DNA from: Suillus spraguei
Lineage: Eukaryota; Basidiomycota; Agaricomycetes; Boletales; Suillaceae
DNA: 64,000 nt
Direction: 5' to 3'
Assembly: GCA_016800925.1 (NCBI GenBank)
Contig: JABCPU010000010.1
Location: forward strand, 186,001-250,000
This document shows positions 56,501 through 64,000 of this stretch, piece by piece. The number at the start of each line of letters is the position of its first letter. The stretch's first letter is position 1. The notes below the pieces were generated by a model. It saw only the letters and a list, made by a program, of their open reading frames with translations. It made no database searches and had not been told where the DNA came from. The translations under genes were made by a program, and so were the position numbers.

Positions 56501-56730
56501 ACATGATGATCAACAGCCGACCTTTGGCAACTTTAGTATACATACGTGAGTTGTGAGAATGACTTTGCAATCTCGACACGGCAGATCGGAGGAGCCTTGT
56601 CGGCCAAGAAACGGTCTGAAGCTGCGGAAACCATAGTTCGATTGAATTTGGTAGGAAGTAGTGATGAGAAAGAAATTAATGGCTGATAAGATCTCGAGTT
56701 CAAGACTCGATTCAGGCTGGTCCGAAGCAT
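53575..56730 (-). CDS. Dipeptidyl peptidase III (M49 family)
   Basis: Zinc exopeptidase removing dipeptides from the N-termini of small peptides. It has about 14 exons; the first are 56730-56546, 56498-56282 and 56225-56094. The last ends [20 protein letters not shown] then stop at 53575. The zinc motif HELLGH (near 54700) and the downstream EECRAE (near 54430) are both present, with the family blocks [52 protein letters not shown]. Reading starts at [18 protein letters not shown], which looks like a mitochondrial presequence; a second ATG (56634, MVSAASDRF) would give the usual cytosolic form. Intron 2 (56226-56281) begins GC instead of GT. Not every inner exon edge was fixed. Confidence 0.93.
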
Positions 56731-56999
56731 TCAAAGTCTCATGACAAGCCGGATGAAAATCAAAAGCGCGTCGCGTGGCTGCATGACGTCAGCAAGATTG
56801 GTCATCGCAACGGGCCGATTCAACTCGAAACACACCGTCGATATGATACTCATCAGGACTCAAGTGAAGCTGATGCTCATGTTACTGCTTTCATACAGTC
56901 GCACTGTCGCACAATTCGTATCTCTTCGGCCGCTGAGTAGCATAAAAGCCAATTGTGTCTGCACTACGATATCCTTTTCATTTTAAACAGTATGGTGAC
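56731..56999. promoter_or_regulatory. Divergent promoter of DPP III and monooxygenase copy A
   Basis: 269 bp. A perfect TGACGTCA (56784-56791, CRE-like) lies 54 bp from the DPP III start. On the monooxygenase side, ATAAAAG (56942-56948) sits about 50 bp before the ATG. The half nearest the monooxygenase is duplicated at 60950-61065. Confidence 0.5.
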
Positions 57000-58515
57000 A
57001 TGACTAGTATGCCAAGCAGTACGACTGTCTTGATCGTTGGTGCAGGACCCGCTGGTCTTGCTGCAGCACTTTCTCTCCTTCATCATGGATTTAGAAATTT
57101 TGTCGTTGTGGATGCTGTTGAGCAAGGCGAGAATACCTCGCGTGCTCTAGTCATTCATGCCGCGACGTTAGAGGTACGATACGTATTACAACTCTCGGTC
57201 ATCATATATTCACCTGTCTTGTTTAGGCGTTGGATACGATAGATTGCGGGGAAGAAATTGCAGCCAAGGGAACCAAGGCAAGGAGCATCAATATTGGCAA
57301 CCGCTCGTCAAAGCTTTTTTCCGCCAACTTCTCGTCTCTCGACAAAGACACCCGTCACCCATATGCCCTCATCATCCCACAGATTCTCACTGAGCATATT
57401 CTCGGCGAGAAATTCAAAAACTATGGTGTGACAGTCCATCGACCATGCAAAGTCGCATCCTTGAAGATGAACGAGAATGACTCCGATCTCACTGATGTCA
57501 TATTCGAAGATGGAAAGACCATCGCTGCAAAGTATGTCATCGGTGCAGATGGCGCTCGTTCTGTTGTAAGTCCCATCTTGTGTCATTTTTACTAGATTTG
57601 ACTATTTCTTTTCGTCGATAGGTTCGTCAGATGGCGGGTATCGGTTTCACAGACCCCAAGACTGGCGAGAAGGGTGATAGAGTTACCAACCTAGCTCAAA
57701 TGGTCGTTGCGGATATCGTCTACGAAGGCAGAGACAACAGTGACCTGGAGTTTTTGGGTACGATGTCGCCCGAGAGCTTCTTCCTTTCCATACCTATGCC
57801 GAACTCGTTCAATGACTTTCTCGCCAAGAATGGGCAGGAAGTCAAGGGTCAAATATGCCGTATGGGCGCAGGTGTCCCTCTGGTGGAAGGAGAGATTCCG
57901 CATTCACCAAGCAAGGAGTATTTACAGAACCTCGCTGATCGATTCGGGCCCATAACTCTCTCATCAGATGCTTCAGTTAATCCTAGCTCCAGGTCGGTAC
58001 GCATCAAGGAGGTCATATGGACAACTCGGTACCGGACTCATTCCGCTATTGCCGATAAGGTGTTCACTCGGCTTGGTACAGAGGAGCTCCAGGGTGCTAC
58101 AGTAGCGGCTGATGACTCCATCATGAAACGTGGTGGTATCATCCTCCTTATTGGAGATGCGGCGCACATCAACTCTCCCGCTGGCGGCCAGGGCATGAAC
58201 CTTGGCATTCGCGACGGAATATTCCTCGGAGATGCTCTCATAAAGCATATAAATGCGGCTGCTTCGCAGCCCTCCAGCATTGATGCTGATTATATTTTGC
58301 ATGAATTTGCAGAGGAAAGGCATGGACGTGCTCTAGAAGTGATAGCATTTAGTGGGAACTTAGTTTCACTTTTCGGGATGCAAGATAAGAAGATATCGTG
58401 GTTGTTCCCGATCTCGGCTACTACTGTGCGGGACTGGGTGATGTGGCTTAGCGGAAAGCTTGGCTTCATGCGGGCAAGGGTGGCGTGGGGGATGAGTGCA
58501 CTAAGGAGAAGATAA
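57000..58515 (+). CDS. FAD-dependent aromatic monooxygenase, copy A
   Basis: Group A flavoprotein hydroxylase (PHBH fold, FAD_binding_3), which inserts oxygen into aromatic or phenolic substrates with NAD(P)H. Model: 57000-57173, 57227-57565, 57622-58515; 468 residues. FAD motifs: GAGPAG at residues 14-19, the DG motif in YVIGADGARSV, and the GD motif in GDAAHINSPAGGQGMNLGIRDG. It lacks the thioredoxin-like C-terminal domain of phenol 2-monooxygenases. The start is taken at MTSMPSS, as in copy B; an in-frame ATG 15 codons upstream is not shared. Copy B (61066-62582) is about 90 percent identical. Substrate unknown. Confidence 0.93.
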
Positions 58516-58783
58516 TGGGCATTTCTTGTATGTAAATGTAATTCAATCGTGTTCAAACCTCACTTTTTTGACATGACTGAGGTGATTGCTCGAGTTTTCT
58601 ATGTACCTTCACTGCTCCGTTGTTTGATATTGCGCGATCGGGCACCTAGTTCGCAGGACTTTTCATGTATTCTTAATATTATTTTTGCAAGTGAATAGAT
58701 AGTTGAACAAGTTCTGCAACTGTGTGGAATAATCGTTTATTAGTAGTAAATGCATACTGAGTCTAACAGAGCGAAGCGCAGAA
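58516..58783. other. 3' flank of monooxygenase copy A, duplicated
   Basis: No gene. It resembles 62583-62840 after copy B, so the duplicated unit includes this flank. Confidence 0.5.
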
Positions 58784-58860
58784 TCAGTCTCCCCCAAGCA
58801 AACCAATATAATTAAAGGTATAAGTAACTTGCTCACGCATGCGCTTCAACAAGTAATTAA

Positions 58861-59063
58861 AACCATGTTGGGTCCTGCATCGGAGCCGGCTATGAGATTG
58901 GCGTAGCTTTGAGGACGAGGCATGGTCCTGGCACAAACATCTGCACGAGGTCCAAAGCTTGACGAACGCCCGCATACAGTTGAGAATGTGAGTGCTATAG
59001 GAAATCGGCATTTGAAGACAGATAAACGAGATTGAAACAAGAAACGGAGTAAAGCTATGGCAC
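58861..59063 (-). pseudogene. Decayed copy of the opposite-strand exon in the duplicated unit
   Basis: It matches the exon at 62906-63127. After the acceptor CATAG it reads LYSVSCFNLVYLSSNADFL then a stop, and later VRQALDLVQMFVPGPCLVL, with stops where the other copy has sense codons. It ends with the same DPTWF and stop. Confidence 0.6.
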
Positions 59064-59102
59064 CATGTGCGGAATTTGAGCGACAGAAGATAACTCCATT
59101 AA

Positions 59103-59613
59103 AAGTGCAAGTTCACCCTGTTAAATGAAGGACTTATATTGCTGCAGTGAATTTATGAGTCCACGACCCTTGGACTGGGTGACCGTGAAAGCTGTGAAAC
59201 AATCTTCTTACTCCTATTTTATTTTCATTGTCATCTGTTTGTCACAGTCGAGTCACAGTCACGTCTACTCACACATTTATCGCGATATGGCTACCAGCTC
59301 TTCTTCCTCCCACCTTGGTGATGACTCTTGGCTCAGCCTGTAGTCTTAGTAGTCTCGGGTCAAGAACTTCCCAGTGATGGCATCAAACAATAAATATTTT
59401 TAATATTATACTAAGATAGACCTTGTAGATCACATGACTTTTCGTGACATTTGTGTTAAAAAAACCTAAGGATTCTCGCTAAGATACTTCTAGGAAAATC
59501 TGTTACAGTCAATTGTTCGTACCAAGTGTGCGGACAATTGACTGGAAGAGATTTTCTTGATTCACATTTCTCAATGAGTAGTAGGCTTTTTACTGAATTT
59601 TCAGGTTTATGTT
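59103..59613. other. No gene seen
   Basis: Sequence between the first duplicated unit and a transposase remnant. No supported feature. Confidence 0.4.
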
Positions 59614-60054
59614 GTGGCTGTGCAGCGTGACAATGGCAAAGTATCGGTACTAATAGTACACGCATTCATTGTGCTAGAGAAGTTCACAATTGTAACTGTA
59701 GAGCAGTGCTGGGGGTACTCAAAACGGATCTATCGAAAACTCGCATCTTCGAAGGAAGCAGATCTTGAATGCAATGTCCTCCAGGCTTTGGATTCTGTCC
59801 CACTGGTAGCCATTCGTCGGTAAGTCATCCAAGCACATGAATATTGAGTCATACTAACACTATACAACTAGCTTCTCCATTCGTTTGTTGAGATTTATGG
59901 ATGCATATAGAAAGCGTCTTGATGGCAAGCAGGCAACATGGGCATCGAAGAAGTTCCATCGACATCCAGTGTTGCCTGAGACGATAATGAAAGACTTAGT
60001 GGAGGCAGGTTTGGGCTCGCAAATAGATAGGATAGAGATCGAGGACATATGTTA
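59614..60054 (+). pseudogene. DDE-type transposase C-terminal remnant
   Basis: Two exons separated by an intron (gtaagt...caactag, 59821-59870). They encode the C-terminal signature of an Agaricomycete transposase family: VEQCWGYSKRIYRKL, SSKEADLECNVLQALDSVPL, then RFMDAYRKRLDGKQATWASK and HPVLPETIMKDLVEAG, ending at TAA 60052-60054. The catalytic part is not present upstream. The family label (DDE superfamily) is from memory. Confidence 0.6.
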
Positions 60055-60425
60055 AGTCGCTTACCCAACCCTGATAATGCTTTGGCTGTGTCACACTCTC
60101 AGTCAGTGCTTTTCTCGTTTGTTGGCTCACTTACTCAACCCTGATGATGCGCTGGTCACGTCCCACTCCCAGTACGTGTTCTCATTTTTTGGTGCGCTTA
60201 GTACCAACCCTGATGGCGTTCTTGCGTATCGTTCTCAGAGTGCGTGTTATCGTTTTTTTTTTTGTTTACCTGATGCTAATGATGCTCTGGCCATGTCCCG
60301 CTCTCAGAGAGTGCATGTTCTAGTTCTTTGACTTGATGCTGAATGATACTCTGGCTCGTCCCGCTCTTAGTTGGTGCAGGTTCTCGTTTTCTCGTCTTTT
60401 GGCTCGCTTGCATGATGCTGACGGC
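60055..60425. repeat. Degenerate tandem repeat, about 70 bp unit, five copies
   Basis: Units contain variants of AACCCTGATGATGCTCTGGYC, CGTCCCACTCTCAG, GTGC(A/T)TGTTCTCGTTTTTTGGCTCGCTT. It starts directly after the transposase remnant and lies between the two monooxygenase units. Confidence 0.8.
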
Positions 60426-60949
60426 TTATCACAATCACTCGCTGTCCAAAAATGAGGAAGCGCGTGATTGAAATGCTGGTGTTGCTTTGCCGATGGCCCA
60501 TTCTCATACGGTGTGTGATGTCATCTGTTGAAATGTTTCCTGTCTTTTTTGACCTTGACACCGCCAGAATGAGTTTCTCTGCGATGGCCCAACCCAACAA
60601 AGTCGTGTTTCGCCCTCACACGGTATGTGATGTTATCTTTCCAGGTGAACAGCCAAATATAAATTTCTCATTGTGTCGTCAGATGGGGCATGTTTCCATC
60701 ACGCACTTCCGGTCTTCTAGAAATTTGAAACGGGAGCCGTACATCGTAGTTACCTCCGATTATATGCCGGCTCTGTTGTCTTTTCGCAACCTGTCCAGAC
60801 CTGATTAAATTCTCATTTCCGCAGTGAGTGAAGCTGACAAGGATCCAACAAAAATTAGGAACAGAAGTATGCCGTTCTCTCGGTACTGCGGATTCTTGAT
60901 GTTCACCTAATCAGGCTAGGAGACTTGTTCAATCTCGAATAATCTGTTA
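60426..60949. other. No gene seen between repeat and second unit
   Basis: A plus-strand frame (60452-60808) has no recognisable motif. I see no supported feature. Confidence 0.4.
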
Positions 60950-61065
60950 TGGCTCTCGTGCAGTCGCACTGCCGCACGATTCGTATCTGTTCAGCCGCTG
61001 GGCAGTATAAAAGCTAACTGTGCCTGCACTACGATCTCATTTTCATTCTACACAGTGTGGCCGAC
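60950..61065 (+). promoter_or_regulatory. Core promoter of monooxygenase copy B
   Basis: TATAAAAGC at 61007-61015 lies about 50 bp before the ATG (61066). The region is a duplicate of 56885-56999, where the box is changed to CATAAAAGC. Confidence 0.6.
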
Positions 61066-62582
61066 ATGACTAGTATGCCAAACAGTACGACTGTCTTGAT
61101 CGTTGGCGCAGGACCCGCTGGTCTTGCTGCAGCGCTTTCTCTCCTTCATCATAGTTTTCGGCATTTTGTCGTTGTGGATGCTGTTGAGCAACGCGACAGG
61201 AATACCTCGCGCGCTCTAGTCGTTCATGCTGCGACGTTAGAGGTAGGCAATGTATCTCAACTCTCGGTCATGATTCACACTTATCTTGTTTAGGCGTTGG
61301 ATACGATAGGTTGCGGGGAAGAAATTGTAGCCAAGGGAATCAAAGCAAGGAACATCGAGATTGGCAACCGCTCGTCAAAGCTTGTTGCCGCCAACTTCTC
61401 GTCTCTCGACAAACACACCCGTCACCCGTATGGCCTCGTCATCCCACAGAATGTTACCGAGTATATTCTCGGCGAGAAATTCAAAGAGTATGGCATGACA
61501 GTCCACCGGCCATGCAAAGTGATCTCCTTGAAGATGAACGAGGATGATGCAGATCTCACTGATGTCATATTCGAAGATGGAAAGACCATCACTGCAAAGT
61601 ATGTTATCGGTGCAGATGGCGCTCGTTCTGTTGTAAGTCCCATCTCGTGTCACTTTTACTAGATTTGACTATTTCTTTTCACCGTCAGGTTCGTCAGATT
61701 GCGGGTATTGGTTTCACAGACCCTAAGACTGGTGGGGAGGGTGATAGAGTTACCAACCTAGCTCAAATGGTCCTTGCAGATATCGTCTACGAAGGCAGAG
61801 ACAACAGTGACCTGGATTTTTTAGGCACAATGTCGCCCGACAGCTTCTTCATTTCCTTACCTATGCCGAACTCATTCAACGATTTACTCGCCAAGAGCGG
61901 GCAGGAAGTCGAGGGTCAAATATGCCGTATTGGCGCAGGTGTCCCCCTGATGGAAGGAGAGATTCCGCATTCACCAAGCAAGGAGTATTTACAGAACCTC
62001 GTTGATCGATTCGGGCCCACAACTCTCTCATCAGACGCTTCAGTTAATCCCAGCTCCATGTCTGTACGCATCAAGGAGGTCATATGGACAACTCGATTCC
62101 GGACGCATTCTGCCATCGCCGACAAGCTGTTCACTCGGCTTGGTGGAGACGAGCTCCAGGGTGCTACAGTAGCGGCTGATGACTCCACTACGAAACGCGG
62201 TGGTATCATCCTTCTTGCTGGAGATGCGGCGCACATCCACTCTCCCGCTGGCGGCCAGGGCATGAACCTTGGCATTCGTGACGGAGTATTCCTCGGAGAT
62301 GCTCTCATAAAGCATATAAATGCGGCTGCTTCGCAGCCCTCCAGCGTTGATGCTGATTATATTTTGCACGAATTTGCAGAAGAGAGGCACGGACGTGCTC
62401 TAGAAGTGATAGCATTTTCTAAGGACATGCTTTCACTTGTGGGGATGCAAGATAAGAAGATATCGTGGTTGTTCCCGATCTCGGCTACTACTGTGCGAGA
62501 CTGGGTGATGTGGCTTAGTGGAAAGCTTGGCTTCATGCGGGCAAGGATGGCGTGGGCGATGAGTGGACTGGGGAGAAGATGA
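61066..62582 (+). CDS. FAD-dependent aromatic monooxygenase, copy B
   Basis: Tandem paralogue of the gene at 57000-58515 with the same three-exon structure: 61066-61242, 61294-61632, 61689-62582; 469 residues. FAD motifs GAGPAG, GADGARSV and GDAAHIHSPAGGQGMNLGIRDG are intact. It differs by one extra codon at the end of exon 1 (EQRDRNTSRAL against EQGENTSRAL) and by scattered substitutions. Introns and both flanks are also similar, which shows recent segmental duplication and not retroposition. Both copies look functional. Confidence 0.93.
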
Positions 62583-62905
62583 TGGGTATTTCTTGTAGAT
62601 GTGATTTAATCGTGTTCAAACCTTTTACGTTCACTTCTTCAATTTTTGATATGACTGAGGTCATTGGTCGAGTTTTCTACCCTCACTTCTCCATTGTTTG
62701 ATATTGCGCTCAAGCATCCAGTTCACAGGGTCTTCATGTACTCTTATTATTCTTTTTGAAAGTGAATGAATAGTTGGACAAGTTCCGCAATTATGTGGAA
62801 TAATCGTTTGTCGTAAATTGACAGAGTGAAGCGCAGAATCAGTCAAGCAAACCAATAATTAAAAGTATAAAAGTAACTTGCCCACGCACGCCTTCTAAAA
62901 GGTAA

Positions 62906-63127
62906 TTAAAACCATGTCGGGTCCTGCATCGGAGTCGGGTATGAGATTGGCGTAACATTGAGGACGAGGCGTGGTCCTGGCACAAACGTCTGCAGACTCT
63001 GCATGAGGTCCAAAACTTGACGAACACCCACAGGGAATGGAGCATAGGAACGAACCGTAGTCGTATGCAGAGATAGATCGGCATTTGAAGACAGATGACC
63101 GAGGTTAAAACAAGAAACGGAGTAAAG
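62906..63127 (-). CDS. C-terminal exon of an unrecognised gene
   Basis: After an acceptor (CATAG at 63128-63132 on the minus strand) an open frame of 73 codons ends in TAA at 62906. It includes SNADLSLHTTTVRSYAPFPV, VRQVLDLMQSLQTFVPGPRL and NVTPISYPTPMQDPTWF. A possible upstream exon (about 63290-63190, ending IIK at gtgaac) joins in phase. No start codon could be placed before the TATA-like palindrome at 63367. I do not recognise the product, and the gene may be truncated. Confidence 0.45.
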   Translation of the reverse strand, partial: LYSVSCFNLGHLSSNADLSLHTTTVRSYAPFPVGVRQVLDLMQSLQTFVPGPRLVLNVTPISYPTPMQDPTWF

Positions 63128-63366
63128 CTATGGCACCACGTGGAGAATTTGGGCGACAGAAGATAACTCCACTGTTCACTTTGATAATGCCATGAAGGAG
63201 TCCCCCTGTCGACCGTCTGAGTCGTTGCAATAGGTACTTCACAGCAATCCGCAAAGTACAGTGCGAGGCCTCCCATAAAGTTTGTAAGTACCCAGTCTAT
63301 AGATCACCGCGAGGAGTCGGAATTCTACCTGGTGGAGAACGATAACTTGAAGGTCTTGTGAACCTT

Positions 63367-63382
63367 ACGCTTATATAAGCGT
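63367..63382. promoter_or_regulatory. 16 bp perfect palindrome ACGCTTATATAAGCGT with TATA core
   Basis: It centres on TATATA and reads the same on both strands. It lies 61 bp before the ISD11 start and upstream of the minus-strand exons, so it could serve as a shared bidirectional TATA element. Confidence 0.5.
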
Positions 63383-63443
63383 TTTACACCACGTTCACCA
63401 ACTCGAAGTCTTCGTCTTAGTTCCCAATCTCCGGTTCCAAACA

Positions 63444-63790
63444 ATGGCGACTCCACCTGCCCGTAAGGCCGTGTTAGATCTCTACGCTTCCACATTGCGG
63501 ACTGCGAAATCATTCAGTTCATATAACTTTCGGACCTACTTTGTTCGGAAGACGGAGGATACATTCCGTGGGATGCAAGTATGTTTTGACTTAATAATTT
63601 TATTAAACACGGTATCCTGATGTGACTAACTTAGGCAGAACAAGATCCCATCAAGCTTTCACAGACATACAGCGAGGCCGTGAAGGATCTTTCGGTATTA
63701 AGACGGTGTGCAGTCATGAATCAGCTGTATGGCGGTGAGCGGCTGGCAGTTGAAGAACAGAGTGACGTGCGCACCCGAGAAGATGCGTGA
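63444..63790 (+). CDS. ISD11: LYR-family protein ISD11 (Fe-S cluster biogenesis)
   Basis: Isd11 (LYRM4) stabilises the cysteine desulfurase Nfs1 in the mitochondrial matrix. Two exons, 63444-63578 and 63635-63790, give 96 residues, the usual length. Family blocks: RKAVLDLYASTLRTAKSF, SSYNFRTYFVRKTEDTFR, then after the intron SEAVKDLSVLRRCAVMNQLY. The signature LYR reads LYA here; the downstream SYNFR and FVRKTEDTFR blocks are well kept, so the assignment is firm. Confidence 0.9.
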
Positions 63791-64000
63791 GCTAGGGTAC
63801 TACTGGGTACTAGGCGTGGATGATGAAAGCATGATAGAGAACATGTTCGCCGCAGTGCACAGAATGGACAATGGCAGGAAGATGACATGTTCTTGAGGAT
63901 TAACATCGACTGTCACCTGGCCAATTCTCAACTACGTGCTGTTTTATGCAATGAGAATTTGTTCTGATTTGCTGACTACTGTATTACAATGCAATTGTAG
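63791..64000. other. Window edge, no gene seen
   Basis: 3' flank of ISD11. A minus-strand frame (63906-63721) overlaps ISD11 exon 2 and is only its shadow. Confidence 0.4.

Noticed and set aside
56955..56999. Upstream ATG for monooxygenase copy A
   Set aside because: Copy B has no equivalent start; the shared start is MTSMP.
61057..61065. GTG start three codons upstream for monooxygenase copy B
   Set aside because: Non-ATG starts are not expected; the ATG at 61066 matches copy A.
1..64000. CRISPR arrays, rRNA or tRNA genes
   Set aside because: No spaced identical repeats, no rRNA-like stretch and no convincing tRNA were seen by eye; a tRNAscan run would be decisive.

Overview
The window looks like nuclear DNA of a mushroom-forming basidiomycete (Agaricomycete). 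Genes are cut by many 35-60 nt GT-AG introns. The mobile elements are the mix typical of that class: Crypton-like and DIRS tyrosine-recombinase elements, a Plavaka-type transposase, a chromovirus Gypsy element and Tc1. A DUF6532 protein and a long FKS1 glucan synthase are also present. No species is claimed.

Region 1 (1 to about 32.3 kb) is a transposon island. A decayed Crypton-like recombinase gene (190-3259, minus) is followed by a large nest at 3271-15796. The two outer parts of this nest are arms of one long inverted repeat of about 0.94 kb. The left arm is split by a Tc1 element with an open transposase (3841-5457) and by an unclassified 1.6 kb insertion (5645-7244). The right arm is split by a complete Gypsy element (8433-14974) with 475 bp LTRs and an ACACC target duplication. 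With the insertions removed, a roughly 2.8 kb inverted-repeat element remains, whose centre carries pieces of an XPG-like nuclease gene. Next come a run of unrelated minisatellites (16.2-17.5 kb), a broken phosphotransferase-like gene, and two DIRS copies in opposite orientation (20.7-23.4 kb minus, 28.6-30.9 kb plus). The DIRS copies flank a DUF6532 gene and an internally deleted Plavaka gene. A separate DIRS gag-like ORF closes the island.

Region 2 (32.9-64 kb) is a dense run of ordinary genes: SEN54 (tRNA splicing endonuclease), a DNAJC9-like J-protein, an FHIP/RAI16-like protein, an LRR-like protein, FKS1, a PTC7-like PP2C phosphatase, dipeptidyl peptidase III, two tandem FAD monooxygenases, and ISD11 (mitochondrial Fe-S assembly). 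They do not form one pathway. Complete exon models that stay in frame could be written for SEN54, the J-protein, the LRR-like gene, FKS1, the phosphatase, both monooxygenases and ISD11.

The observations most worth a second look are: the nested inverted-repeat element; the Gypsy element, whose two LTRs differ only at CpG sites while its coding part is badly damaged; the ATGA stop-start overlap kept in both DIRS copies; two micro-exons (15 and 11 nt) in the phosphatase gene; a 19 bp inverted-repeat element just upstream of SEN54; a CACGTG box 38-84 bp upstream of four start codons; and the segmental duplication that produced the two monooxygenases.
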